From: Mucilaginibacter gracilis
GTDB taxonomy: Bacteria; Bacteroidota; Bacteroidia; Sphingobacteriales; Sphingobacteriaceae
Length of the DNA stretch: 64,000 bases
Assembly (NCBI RefSeq): GCF_003633615.1
Contig: NZ_RBKU01000001.1
Span: 3,968,001-4,032,000 of the forward strand
Direction: 5' to 3'
Shown here one piece after another: positions 17,304 through 25,779 of the stretch (position 1 is the stretch's first letter; each line of letters begins with the position of its first letter). A program made the position numbers and the translations under genes. Below the pieces are notes generated by a model, which worked only from the letters and a program-made list of their open reading frames with translations, searched no databases and had not been told where the DNA came from.

Positions 17304-17336
17304 CCTCCCTCTCGTTTGGAGAGGGCCGGGGTGAGG
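17304..17336. repeat. Short intergenic palindromic repeat
   Basis: CCTCCCTCTC-GTTT-GGAGAGGG followed by CCGGGGTGAGG. The plan (palindrome, then a GGGG-TGAG tail) matches the two inverted copies near ureA/ureB at 29069-29215, so this is probably a dispersed repeat family. It ends at the stop codon of the chitinase gene. Confidence 0.5.
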
Positions 17337-18308
17337 CTACTCGTAAGGCTGCATCTTGCCGCACGAGCATTGGCAGTTGTCGTCGGTAACGGCCAGTTTT
17401 TTTAAAAAGTAACGGTAATAACCAATCCTGTCGGTCATGCTAAAAACGTCTTCGCCTTTGTTGCACTCAACGGCGCCGTTAACAATGTTAATAGTCATGC
17501 CAAAGCCGGGTACGCGGCCTTTGGCAATATCATCGGCATTGGGTTTCCAGTTACCAACCATAACGTTATGTGCCGATGGTTTGAAGGTTTGCGGCGTCAT
17601 CCAAAAATAAATGGCGGTTTTAAAGGCCACAACAGCGTCGGTAGTTACCAGGTCGGGGTTGTTAAGCAATATAGTTTTATCGCCAAAAATACAGTCGGAA
17701 GCATAACCGTAATTTCCGTTATAACTTAATTGCAAAGGCCCGCGCCCGTAATAATTTTTGCCCTTTACCGGCGGGTAGGTGTCATTTTCGGCATAATATG
17801 GTAAGGCAGTGTTCAGTTCGTGGGTGTACATTAGGCCGTCGTTATATTTGCCATTTTCGCCGTGGCGGGTTTCATGCGCAATATGGGCCAAAAATGCAGC
17901 CAGTTCTTTTTTGTTGGTTGCCGCGTCTTTTTCGGTGCAAAAATCGACATAACTAATATCTACCGTACTGTAAGGTTTGGCCTTGGCCCAGGTTTCTTCC
18001 CACTCATCATCCTGCCGTACCACTTTGGTAATGCCCGTTTGGCTATCTGTACGGGTAATTTTGTAAATTGAAACCGAGCGTTTTTCAACCTTTACTTTTA
18101 TTGCGCTCATTTGGTTGCAGGCTTTTATAAATGCGGCATAGCTATAAAATTTATCCCGCATAGGAAAAATATCGTTAAAATCTTTTTCCGAAAAAATTGA
18201 CGATACAGTTGGCCGCGCCGCACTGCCGCTATCTATGCCGCATTTAAAGCCGGGCAGTGTAAACAATAGGATGATGGCAATAAGTTTGATTGTGTTTTTT
18301 AGATACAT
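17337..18308 (-). CDS. Exported GH19 chitinase/endolysin-like glycosidase
   Basis: Start taken at ATG 18308 (MYLKNTIKLIAIILLFTLPGFKCG), which gives a proper signal peptide and about 323 residues; the frame from 18392 is longer but lacks one. GH19 marks are clear: FLAHIAHETRHG with the catalytic Glu, then YYGRGPLQLSYNGNYGYA, and FKTAIYFWMTPQ. The family cleaves beta-1,4 links of chitin or peptidoglycan-like polymers. The Cys after GFK is not a good lipobox, so secretion rather than lipidation is likely. The C-terminus has a Cys cluster (DDNCQCSCGK). Confidence 0.88.
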   Translation of the reverse strand: MYLKNTIKLIAIILLFTLPGFKCGIDSGSAARPTVSSIFSEKDFNDIFPMRDKFYSYAAFIKACNQMSAIKVKVEKRSVSIYKITRTDSQTGITKVVRQDDEWEETWAKAKPYSTVDISYVDFCTEKDAATNKKELAAFLAHIAHETRHGENGKYNDGLMYTHELNTALPYYAENDTYPPVKGKNYYGRGPLQLSYNGNYGYASDCIFGDKTILLNNPDLVTTDAVVAFKTAIYFWMTPQTFKPSAHNVMVGNWKPNADDIAKGRVPGFGMTINIVNGAVECNKGEDVFSMTDRIGYYRYFLKKLAVTDDNCQCSCGKMQPYE

Positions 18309-18530
18309 GGGTAAATATGGGTATAAAGGTTTACCGTTTGTTTTATTACGAGGGGGGGAAATTGTAAGAGTTTTTATTTTATATAAAGGCAAATGTTGTT
18401 ATGTTGTTTTTCTAATTACTACAATATAATAAAAAAAAATTAAAATCAAAATGTGCAGTTAAAAAGGTGATCACTAAAATTTATCAACAACTTATAAAAC
18501 AATGCATAAATCATATTTATTTGCATCAGC

Positions 18531-19079
18531 ATGAAGATATATACCAAAACGGGTGATAAAGGGCTTACTTCGCTAATAGGCGGCACACGTGTTGCCAAAC
18601 ATCACTTGCGGATTGAAAGCTATGGAACTGTAGACGAGTTAAACTCGTATATCGGCCTCATACGCGATCAGGATATTGCTCCTGGCCATAAAGTTTTGCT
18701 GAAAGAAGTGCAGGACCGATTATTTACCATTGGTGCCAGCCTGGCCGCCGACCCGGAGAAATCGAAAATGAAAATACCCGATTTGCGCGATGCCGATGTT
18801 GAACTTTTGGAGCAGGAAATTGACCGGATGGATACCGAACTACCCGCCCTGCGTCATTTTATTTTACCGGGTGGCAGCAATGCGGTTTCTTTTTGCCATA
18901 TTGCAAGATGCGTTTGCCGCAGGGCCGAACGCCTTTCGGTGCATTTGAGCGAAGATAGTTATGTTAACGAAAAGGTAATTATTTACCTTAACCGCCTAAG
19001 TGATTACCTGTTTACCCTAAGCCGTAAAATTGGCAACGAGCAGCAAGTGATTGAAAATGAATGGATACCAAGGGTATGA
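18531..19079 (+). CDS. Cob(I)alamin adenosyltransferase (PduO type)
   Basis: 182 residues. The ATP-binding start MKIYTKTGDKGLTSLIGGTRVAK and the later signatures SYGTVDELNSYIG, FILPGGSNAVSFCHIARCVCRRAERL and VNEKVIIYLNRLSDYLFTLSR are those of PduO-type ATP:cob(I)alamin adenosyltransferase. It makes adenosylcobalamin, the cofactor for isomerase enzymes, in the cytoplasm. It is monocistronic: a non-coding 152-base gap with a promoter for the next gene follows. Confidence 0.95.
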   Translation: MKIYTKTGDKGLTSLIGGTRVAKHHLRIESYGTVDELNSYIGLIRDQDIAPGHKVLLKEVQDRLFTIGASLAADPEKSKMKIPDLRDADVELLEQEIDRMDTELPALRHFILPGGSNAVSFCHIARCVCRRAERLSVHLSEDSYVNEKVIIYLNRLSDYLFTLSRKIGNEQQVIENEWIPRV

Positions 19080-19163
19080 CGGTTTTAAATTTTGATAAAA
19101 CGGAAAAATAACGATACCCGGTTTTATCATTAATCAAAACAATTAAATTAGAAAAAAAAATAA

Positions 19164-19196
19164 TTTGATAATCACATTAAAAATATTATACTTTTG
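19164..19196 (+). promoter_or_regulatory. Bacteroidota-type promoter for the DUF2795 gene
   Basis: TTTG at 19164-19167, 21 bases, then TACTTTTG at 19189-19196 (consensus TAnnTTTG). The start codon lies 36 bases downstream. Confidence 0.65.
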
Positions 19197-19231
19197 CAAA
19201 ATTAGGATTTTAAAGAAAAACGTTTAAAAAT

Positions 19232-19453
19232 ATGTATTGGACACTTGAATTGGCTTCGCACTTAGAAGATGCGCCATGGCCGGCTACTAAAGATGAGTTA
19301 ATTGATTACGCTATACGTTCGGGAGCACCAGTTGAGGTTATCGAAAACCTGCAAGCTTTGGAAGATGACGGCGAACCGTACGAAAATATAGAGGAAATAT
19401 GGCCTGATTACCCTACAAAGGATGATTTCTTTTTTAACGAAGACGAATACTAA
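19232..19453 (+). CDS. Small acidic DUF2795 protein
   Basis: 73 residues, WTLELASHLEDAPWPATKDELIDYAIRSGAPVEVIENLQALEDDGEPYENIEEIWPDY, matching the DUF2795 family that is highly conserved in Bacteroidota. The protein is acidic with an aromatic tail (DDFFFNEDEY). Function unknown; strong conservation and its own good promoter suggest a general cytoplasmic role. A weak terminator-like hairpin (19477-19503) follows. Confidence 0.85.
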   Translation: MYWTLELASHLEDAPWPATKDELIDYAIRSGAPVEVIENLQALEDDGEPYENIEEIWPDYPTKDDFFFNEDEY

Positions 19454-19476
19454 ATTTAGTTAAATGCCATATTATC

Positions 19477-19503
19477 AGGGGCTTCTGCATAGTAGAGGCC
19501 TTT
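19477..19503 (+). terminator. Weak terminator-like hairpin
   Basis: AGGGGCTT (19477-19484) pairs with AGGCCTTT (19496-19503) using several G-U pairs and an 11-base loop. It lies 24 bases after the DUF2795 stop. Confidence 0.35.
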
Positions 19504-19588
19504 GTTGTTTAAATATAATACAATATTGCTTTTTGGAATGGTTTTAGTTATTGATGAAACAAATATTATCAAACTAAAAAATATTATC

Positions 19589-19735
19589 ATGAGAAGTTTA
19601 TTGTATCTAATTGCCGTTATACTCATTATTGGATGGGCTTTCGGGTTTTTCTATTACTCAGCAGGTGGCATTATTCACGTATTATTAGTGATAGCCATTA
19701 TTTCATTAATTTTAGGTGTGATACGCCGCGCCTGA
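19589..19735 (+). CDS. Lmo0937-like small membrane protein
   Basis: Start taken at the internal ATG 19589; the in-frame extension back to 19502 is AT-rich leader. The 48-residue product MRSLLYLIAVILIIGWAFGFFYYSAGGIIHVLLVIAIISLILGVIRRA has two membrane helices with a small turn containing AGG, matching the lmo0937/DUF5670 family of unknown function, often stress-induced. A strong terminator follows. Confidence 0.75.
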   Translation: MRSLLYLIAVILIIGWAFGFFYYSAGGIIHVLLVIAIISLILGVIRRA

Positions 19736-19750
19736 TAACTTAGATATAAG

Positions 19751-19811
19751 ATGTTAGATTTGGGATGAGAGGCACAAAGCTGTCTGTAATCTCAAATCTA
19801 ACATTTTTTTT
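19751..19811. terminator. Strong intrinsic terminator
   Basis: ATGTTAGATTTGGGAT (19751-19766) and ATCTCAAATCTAACAT (19789-19804) form a 16-bp stem with one mismatch, then eight T. It lies between the convergent small membrane gene and ispD. Confidence 0.8.
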
Positions 19812-19834
19812 GCTTTTTATCTACTCCCCCCGCG

Positions 19835-20551
19835 TTATTGCTGGTTACTTAACAGCATTTCCGCAATGGCAATATCTTCGGGGAAGGTTATTTTAAGGTT
19901 GGTATAGCTGCCCTCAATAATATTGATGTTAATACCCAGGCATTCAACTACACTGGCGTCGTCGGTAAAATCGTCGCGGTAGGGCTGTTGGTAGGCCCGG
20001 CGCAGTAAACCCGATTGAAAAGTTTGCGGTGTTTGTACCAGGTATATTTCGTTTCTGATAAGGGCCGCCGAAATACCGTTTTTTAGCTGCCTTATCGAAT
20101 CGCGGCTTTTTACCGCTACAATGGCGTTGCCGTGTTGCTGTGCGTAGGTAAAGGCGTTATCAATAGCTGTAACCTGGGTTAATGGCCTAACGGCATCATG
20201 CACGGCAATAACAGCATCGGGGTTGTCTATCAAAGCCAATCCGTTTTTAACCGACTGGAAACGCGTGTCGCCACCGTTAACCAAATGGTGCGGTATCCTA
20301 AAATCGTGATCTTTGCAGAGTTCCAGCCAATACTGGTGATAATCTTTAGGAAGTACAATAATAATGGAAGGGCGCGAATTGCTTTTATAAAAGGCCTCAA
20401 CCGTGTACATCAGCACAGGTTTGCCATTCAACAGCAAAAATTGCTTAGGTAATGCCGACTGCATACGGCTGCCCGAACCACCGGCTACTATAATGGCATA
20501 GTAGGTAGTATTGCTTAATGCGTATTGCGTATCGAGATTGTTTGCTGCCAC
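19835..20551 (-). CDS. ispD: 2-C-methyl-D-erythritol 4-phosphate cytidylyltransferase
   Basis: 238 residues. It transfers CMP to methylerythritol phosphate, a step of the non-mevalonate isoprenoid route in the cytoplasm. The nucleotide loop YYAIIVAGGSGSRMQSALPKQFLLLNGKPVL, AVHDAVRPLT and TDDASVVECLG are all present. About 15 residues precede the conserved start of the fold, so an internal start is possible but no nearer ATG is seen. It lies just downstream of queA on the same strand (51-base gap). Confidence 0.93.
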   Translation of the reverse strand: MAANNLDTQYALSNTTYYAIIVAGGSGSRMQSALPKQFLLLNGKPVLMYTVEAFYKSNSRPSIIIVLPKDYHQYWLELCKDHDFRIPHHLVNGGDTRFQSVKNGLALIDNPDAVIAVHDAVRPLTQVTAIDNAFTYAQQHGNAIVAVKSRDSIRQLKNGISAALIRNEIYLVQTPQTFQSGLLRRAYQQPYRDDFTDDASVVECLGININIIEGSYTNLKITFPEDIAIAEMLLSNQQ

Positions 20552-20602
20552 AGTTAATTGCTTCAGTTTTTTATCTCAATACTCAATACGCAAATCTCAA
20601 TA

Positions 20603-21652
20603 CTATATAATCATCATCGCATCGCCGTAGCTGTAAAAGCGGTATTTTTCTTTTACTGCAATTTCGTAGGCATTCATTACGTTTTCGTAACCGCCAAAGG
20701 CGCAAATCATCATCAATAATGTCGATTCGGGCGTGTGGAAGTTAGTTATCATGCTGTTGGCAATGCTAAAATCGTATGGCGGGAAAATGAATTTGCTCGT
20801 CCAGTCGTTAGCAGATTTTAATGTTTTGTTTGCCGACACAGCCGATTCAACCGCACGCATAGATGTAGTACCAACGGCGCAAATGCGGCGTTTATCTTCA
20901 ATAGCTTTGTTTACAATATCGGCCTGTTTTTGCTCAATAATAAACTGTTCCGAATCCATTTTATGCTTGGTCAAATCTTCAACCTCAACCGGTCTAAATG
21001 TTCCTAAGCCAACATGCAGGGTAACTTCGGCAAATTCAACACCTTTTAATTCAAGGCGTTTCATTAATTCGCGGCTAAAGTGCAGGCCGGCGGTAGGTGC
21101 AGCAACAGCACCTTCGTTTTTGGCAAATATGGTTTGGTAACGTTCTTTATCTTCTTCGGTAGCTTTACGCTTAATGTATTTTGGCAGTGGTGTTTCGCCC
21201 AGTATTTCAACATTACGGCGAAACTCTTCGTCGGTGCCGTCAAACAAAAAGCGAATGGTACGGCCGCGCGATGTGGTATTGTCAACAACTTCGGCAATCA
21301 ACAAATCGTCGTCGCCAAAATATAATTTGTTACCTACGCGTATTTTACGGGCCGGGTCAACCAAAACATCCCAAAGGCGCAGTTCTTTATTTAATTCGCG
21401 TAATAAAAAAACTTCAATAGTAGCACCGGTTTTTTCTTTATTGCCATATAAACGGGCCGGAAAAACCTTGGTATTATTGATAATCATTACATCCTTGTCG
21501 TCATAATAATTCAGAACATCCTTAAATATTTTATGTTCAATTTTTCCGGAATCGCGGTGTAACACCAACAGGCGTGATTCGTCGCGGTTTTCTGATGGCG
21601 AGTGGGCCACCAATGAGTCGGGTAAATTGAATTTAAATTGGGATAATTTCAT
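20603..21652 (-). CDS. queA: S-adenosylmethionine:tRNA ribosyltransferase-isomerase
   Basis: 349 residues, normal length. QueA moves the ribosyl group of S-adenosylmethionine to preQ1 in tRNA, giving epoxyqueuosine. Family signatures: FNLPDSLVAHSPSENRDESRLLVLHR, VMIINNTKVFPARLYG, AAPTAGLHFSRELM, VTLHVGLGTFRPVE and ITNFHTPESTLLMMICAFGG. All look intact. It precedes ispD on the minus strand. Confidence 0.95.
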   Translation of the reverse strand: MKLSQFKFNLPDSLVAHSPSENRDESRLLVLHRDSGKIEHKIFKDVLNYYDDKDVMIINNTKVFPARLYGNKEKTGATIEVFLLRELNKELRLWDVLVDPARKIRVGNKLYFGDDDLLIAEVVDNTTSRGRTIRFLFDGTDEEFRRNVEILGETPLPKYIKRKATEEDKERYQTIFAKNEGAVAAPTAGLHFSRELMKRLELKGVEFAEVTLHVGLGTFRPVEVEDLTKHKMDSEQFIIEQKQADIVNKAIEDKRRICAVGTTSMRAVESAVSANKTLKSANDWTSKFIFPPYDFSIANSMITNFHTPESTLLMMICAFGGYENVMNAYEIAVKEKYRFYSYGDAMMII

Positions 21653-21761
21653 ACGATAAAAAAAATATTTTCAGGGCGCAAATGTACAAATAATTTATAA
21701 TTAAGTTAAAATATTAACCGTGCGCCAATTGTGATACGCAACGGTAACGTTTAGGCGGTGG

Positions 21762-21914
21762 TTACTTAATATCTTTACCCTCGCTTTTTCGTTTTTCAAG
21801 TTCGTCTGTTAAGTCGGGGTTAATATCATTTTCATCCTTAGCATTACGCCTAATCAAAAAAAAGATGAAGGCAAGGGCCAGCAGAACAATAATAACGATG
21901 ACTGTGGTTTCCAT
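21762..21914 (-). CDS. 50-residue membrane protein
   Basis: ATG at 21914-21912 and TAA at 21764-21762. The product starts METTVIVIIVLLALAFIFFLI, one strong membrane helix, followed by a charged tail (RRNAKDENDINPDLTDELEKRKSEGKDIK). It fills most of the 417-base gap between queA and the next gene, which otherwise holds no gene. No family recognised; single-span anchor with cytoplasmic acidic/basic tail. Confidence 0.6.
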   Translation of the reverse strand: METTVIVIIVLLALAFIFFLIRRNAKDENDINPDLTDELEKRKSEGKDIK

Positions 21915-22069
21915 AAAATAGGATTTTTGACGTATAAGCTAAACACCATAACCGGATATAAGTTTTTACAGATTAGCCGAATTATATAAATAAAAGAAAA
22001 ATTATTTTTGTTTTATGGAATAGGCAATACCTACTCATCTGCATTTATAATAATCCTTAAATTATACCT

Positions 22070-22660
22070 ATGAAATTACGTTTTAAAATTTTAGCGGGTT
22101 TGCTACTGTTGGCTTTGTGCTCGTTTTATGCACCACCTCCCTACAGGTTTACTAAACTATTAGCCCGCGCCCAGTTAAACTTTGAACAACCTACGGGTTG
22201 GGTTGAAGTGCCCGTTATCAGCAACAGTAAAATGCATTACGATTATGCCATTAAAAGCCCCGATAAAAACATTGAGTTGCGTTACACCATAAGGCCGATG
22301 GATTCCTTACTCATTCAATACCAAAAAATGAAAGATAAAGGCAGTGTAATATTACACCCCAATACTTATTTTAAACCGGGAATAGTGGCTATACTAATGA
22401 ATATATCAAGCGGTGCGCGAATGCCACAGACTAAAGCTTATGATAGCCTGGCTGTTAAAAGGGAATACAATGCCGACAGAGGCATGACGGGCATCACCTT
22501 AGCAGGCGCAGCCTTTGCCCAGGATTATAAAAATTGTATGATAATTGCCATACAGAAAGATAGTATTGGCTACGCCTATTGCTTTGTATTGTTTAACGAT
22601 CCGGCTGATCTTAAAACCTTGCCTCCGTCAATATTTTATGCATTAAAATTTAAGCCGTAA
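22070..22660 (+). CDS. Exported hypothetical protein
   Basis: 196 residues with a signal peptide (MKLRFKILAGLLLLALCSFYA). The mature part is a mixed alpha/beta domain (FEQPTGWVEVPVISNSKMHYDYAIKSPDKNIELRYTIRPMD...NCMIIAIQKDSIGYAYCFVLFND) of the kind seen in PsbP/Mog1-like or gliding-associated exported proteins, which is only a fold guess. No function is claimed. It is convergent with the YbjQ-family gene, and a shared terminator lies between them. Confidence 0.7.
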   Translation: MKLRFKILAGLLLLALCSFYAPPPYRFTKLLARAQLNFEQPTGWVEVPVISNSKMHYDYAIKSPDKNIELRYTIRPMDSLLIQYQKMKDKGSVILHPNTYFKPGIVAILMNISSGARMPQTKAYDSLAVKREYNADRGMTGITLAGAAFAQDYKNCMIIAIQKDSIGYAYCFVLFNDPADLKTLPPSIFYALKFKP

Positions 22661-22680
22661 CGCTTAAATGAGCAAAATAA

Positions 22681-22723
22681 GTGAGGAGCCGCTAAAATTT
22701 AACTTAGCGGCTTCACGCTTTTT
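22681..22723. terminator. Bidirectional terminator
   Basis: GTGAGGAGCCGCTAA (22681-22695) pairs with TTAGCGGCTTCAC (22704-22716) with a 2-base bulge, followed by CGCTTTTT. It lies between convergent genes ending at 22660 and 22732. Confidence 0.65.
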
Positions 22724-22731
22724 GTGGCCTA

Positions 22732-23061
22732 TTATATTTTTTCTACAACAACAGCCGTGCCGTATGCTAAAACTTCGGTTACGCCCTTCATAACCTCGTT
22801 AGCATCATAACGCATATTTATAATAGCGTTTGCGCCGCGCTCGCGGGCGTGTTGTACCAGTAGCTGAAATGCTTCTTCGCGCGCACGTTCGCAAAGCTCA
22901 ACGTATATTGATAGCCTGCCGCCAAAAAGGGCCTGTATGCCGCCACCTATATTGCCCACCACACTGCGGCTGCGCACGGTAATGCCACGTACTACGCCCA
23001 AATGTTTAGTTACCTTGTAGCCATCTAAACTAATGCTGGTTGTTATTAATGAATAATCCAT
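22732..23061 (-). CDS. YbjQ/UPF0145 family protein
   Basis: Start taken at ATG 23061 (MDYSLITTSISLDGYKV), 109 residues. It matches the YbjQ family: LITTSISLDGYKVTKHLGVVRGITVRSRSVV...GGRLSIYVELCERAREEAFQLLVQHARERGANAIINMRYD...LAYGTAVVV. Members form pentameric rings and are called heavy-metal-binding, but their true role is unknown. The 191-base gap upstream holds the rlmF promoter. Confidence 0.9.
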   Translation of the reverse strand: MDYSLITTSISLDGYKVTKHLGVVRGITVRSRSVVGNIGGGIQALFGGRLSIYVELCERAREEAFQLLVQHARERGANAIINMRYDANEVMKGVTEVLAYGTAVVVEKI

Positions 23062-23204
23062 AATGTTTTTATTTTGTGATACGATTATGACCAAATATAA
23101 TTATTGTTGTTACAAGTATTGCAATTAAATTTTAATAACCATCTGGTTATTAGTAAACTAGTTATTGCTTTTAAGTAACAATTATGTACTAAAATTAACT
23201 TTTA

Positions 23205-23232
23205 TTGGCCTTAACTATTATAGCTATTTTTG
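23205..23232 (+). promoter_or_regulatory. Bacteroidota-type promoter for rlmF
   Basis: TTGG at 23205-23208 and TATTTTTG (TAnnTTTG) at 23225-23232, 16 to 17 bases apart. The TTG start of rlmF is 21 bases downstream. Confidence 0.6.
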
Positions 23233-24116
23233 TGGCTTAAAATAATTGCACTTTGCCCGATAAAAACAAAACGCCCGTTGCCGAAAAGAATGGCCTGCAC
23301 CCCCGCAACAAACACCGTTCGAGATATAATTTTGATGCTTTGGTGCTTACTTGCCCCGAACTGGAACCCTTTGTATCGTTAAATAAATTTAACGATCAAT
23401 CGGTTGATTTTAGCGACCCCCAGGCTGTTAAAATGCTTAACGCAGCCTTGTTACGCCATTTTTATAAATTAAGTAGTTGGGATATTCCCGAGGGTTACCT
23501 GTGCCCGCCAATACCTGGCCGTGCAGATTATATACACTACGTTGCCGATTTATTGGCGCTTTACAATTACGGCAATATCCCCGGCGGAAAAACCATTAAA
23601 GTGCTTGATATTGGCGTGGGTGCAAATTGCGTATACCCTTTAATAGGTAACCACGAGTACGGATGGAGTTTTGTAGGGACGGATATAGACAGCACCGCGC
23701 TCGAATCGGCACAGAAGATTGTTACCGATAACAAACTTGCTGATGTGATTGAGCTGCGCAAGCAAACTAACGTTTCGGGCATTTACACAGGCGTTATTAA
23801 CCCCGGCGAATTATTTGATGTGGCTATTTGCAACCCGCCTTTCCACTCATCGCAGCAAGAGGCCGAGCAGGCCAATATGCGCAAACAATCTAATTTAGGC
23901 AAAGCCGAAACCGATAAGCCCATGTTAAACTTTGGCGGCCAAAATACCGAATTATGGTATCCCGGCGGCGAATCGGCCTTTATCAGCAAAATGATCTACC
24001 AAAGTTCAAAGGCACCGCAGCAATGTTTTTGGTACACCACGCTGGTATCTCAAAAAGACAACCTGCACAATATTTATAAAGCCTTAAAAAAAGTAAACGT
24101 TTTTGAAGTGCAAACC

Positions 24117-24126
24117 ATTAACATGG
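24117..24126 (+). repeat. Target-site duplication, left copy
   Basis: ATTAACATGG directly before the left inverted repeat of the insertion sequence; identical to 25395-25404. A 10-bp duplication fits ISAs1-family elements. Confidence 0.9.
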
Positions 24127-25394
24127 CAGGGCTGACGCATAAGAATAGTTAAAAGTTGATATGGTTATGAACAAAGTGTTGGAAACGTAGGTATAACTTT
24201 TGTGGTTTCGGGAGGATTAGAGTCGGGTTAGCGTTTTTTCTTTGTAAAAGCATATGACGACTTCACTTCACAATCATTTTAGATGGATACCTGATCCTCG
24301 TACAGGTAATAATAAGAAACACAATTTACTGGAAGTTATCATTTTGTCGGTATTGGCCGTTCTATGTGGTGCAGAAAGCTGGTACGAGATGGAAGAATTC
24401 GGGAAGGAGAAAGAAGATTTTTTAAAGCAGTTGCTGCCTCTTGAAAACGGCATACCCAGTCATGACACGATCAACCGGGTTTTTATGCTGATCGATTCGG
24501 CGCTTTTTGAACAGTGTTTTCGTGCCTGGACAGCGGAACTTAGCCGGGGTCTTGAGGAGTCGGGCCTGTCTGGCGAAAAGGAGTTGATCGCTATCGATGG
24601 AAAGAGCATCTGTAACAGCGCCTGCAAACACCAGGGGTTGGGGGCCTTGCATTTGGTAAGCGCCTGGTCGGGTCGTAACCAGTTGGTACTGGGGCAACAA
24701 AAAGTGGATGACAAGAGCAATGAGATTACGGCGATCCCAGCATTGTTATCGCTATTGAACATCAAAGGGGCGGTAGTAAGCATCGACGCAATGGGTACAC
24801 AGAAAGCGATTGCTGAACAGATTGTCGAAAGCCAGGGCGATTATATCCTTGCTTTGAAACAGAACCAGGAAACACTTTATGAACAGGTAATCAATCAGTT
24901 CAACTTTAAAGAAGACAGTTACAGCCAGCACCTGGATAAGGGCCACGGGCGGGCGGAGATCAGAGACTGCAAAGTCATTCATGAACTTAACTGGGTTGAC
25001 GAAAAGGAAAATTGGAAGGGAATAAAGACCATCATCAAAATAACCTCGGAAAGGATAATAGGTGACAGCCACTCCATACAAGACCGCTACTATATCTCCA
25101 GCCTCCGTGCTGATGCTGCCTATTTTAACCAAGCCATCCGCGCACATTGGGGCATTGAGAACCAATTGCACTGGCAGTTGGATGTCGGATTTGGCGAAGA
25201 TTACAATACCACACGGAACAAACAGACCGCCCAAAACCTTGCCGTAGTCAGAAAGATAGCCCTAAATATCCTAAAAGCCGACAAAACCAGTAAGGCCAGC
25301 CTGAAAGCAAAAAGAAAAATGGCCGGGTGGAACCATAAATTTCTTCTTTCATTACAATTAATCGCTAAAACAAATTCCTAATGCGTCGGCCCTG
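24127..25394 (+). mobile_element. ISAs1-family insertion sequence, complete (1268 bp)
   Basis: The element begins CAGGGCTGACGCATAAGAAT and ends, read inward from the right, CAGGGCCGACGCATTAGGAA, imperfect terminal inverted repeats of about 20 bp. It is flanked by the perfect 10-bp duplication ATTAACATGG and holds a single full-length transposase gene. Identical duplications and an intact transposase suggest a recent insertion into rlmF. Confidence 0.93.
24254..25381 (+). CDS. ISAs1-family DDE transposase
   Basis: 375 residues, full length. N-terminal helical region typical of the family (HFRWIPDPRTGNNKKHNLLEVIILSVLAVLCGAESW). The catalytic acids can be placed: Asp115 in IAIDGKS, Asp178 in VSIDAMG, and Glu302 in HWGIENQLHW. 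It moves the element by cut-and-paste type chemistry. Codon use is richer in CTG/ATC than the neighbouring core genes, as expected for an incoming element. It ends 13 bases before the right end of the element. Confidence 0.93.
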   Translation: MTTSLHNHFRWIPDPRTGNNKKHNLLEVIILSVLAVLCGAESWYEMEEFGKEKEDFLKQLLPLENGIPSHDTINRVFMLIDSALFEQCFRAWTAELSRGLEESGLSGEKELIAIDGKSICNSACKHQGLGALHLVSAWSGRNQLVLGQQKVDDKSNEITAIPALLSLLNIKGAVVSIDAMGTQKAIAEQIVESQGDYILALKQNQETLYEQVINQFNFKEDSYSQHLDKGHGRAEIRDCKVIHELNWVDEKENWKGIKTIIKITSERIIGDSHSIQDRYYISSLRADAAYFNQAIRAHWGIENQLHWQLDVGFGEDYNTTRNKQTAQNLAVVRKIALNILKADKTSKASLKAKRKMAGWNHKFLLSLQLIAKTNS

Positions 25395-25404
25395 ATTAAC
25401 ATGG
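25395..25404 (+). repeat. Target-site duplication, right copy
   Basis: ATTAACATGG following the right end of the insertion sequence, identical to 24117-24126. It leads directly into the orphaned 3' end of rlmF. Confidence 0.9.
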
Positions 25405-25779
25405 CTCAGGGCCAAAAAAAAACCCGCATGGTATGCTGGACGTTTTTAGACGATGAGCAGCAAAAAGAGTGGGTAAGCCGCTGGAAGGTTTAAGGTTAAA
25501 AGGTATGCTTTAACAGAAACAGAAATAAAATGGCTAATAAAATTCCATGTTTCTCTGTGCAAAATCTCCGGGTATCTTAGCGGTAGGTTGCCACTAAGGT
25601 CACTATTAAAGTAAAACAGCGTCTGTTTAAAAATATCCCAAACAGATTGAGTTACTTTAAAGGTATGAAGCATTTCTATGCAGCACAAAACGGACTTACA
25701 GAGCCGCTCTGTATCGTTTAGAGATTACTTGGTACTTAGTAATTGCAGGGGATGCATAATTGGATTACATTGTGGTTAA

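Larger units (their letters stand above)
23253..25493 (+). pseudogene. rlmF: rlmF, 23S rRNA m6A1618 methyltransferase, interrupted by an insertion sequence
   Basis: The 5' part (23253-24126, TTG start) encodes the SAM-binding DIGVGANCVYPL (about residue 119) and the catalytic NPPF (residues 194-197, AICNPPFHSS). After codon 291 the insertion sequence begins, and translation would run on into it for a few residues (AGLTHKNS) before a stop at 24152. The missing 3' end reappears at 25405-25493, ending CWTFLDDEQQKEWVSRWKV. Removing the insertion sequence and one 10-bp repeat restores one frame of 320 codons. RlmF methylates the N6 of A1618 of 23S rRNA. Loss of the last 29 residues, which hold the closing strands of the methyltransferase fold, probably inactivates it. 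Confidence 0.9.

Noticed and set aside
17304..17336. Considered as a terminator of the chitinase gene or rnr
   Set aside because: No T run on either strand, and its shape matches the dispersed repeat near ureA/ureB.
25446..25688. 80-codon minus-strand frame in the gap before ureF, considered as ureG remnant
   Set aside because: No P-loop GTPase motif or other UreG or UreD feature, and it overlaps the orphan 3' end of rlmF.
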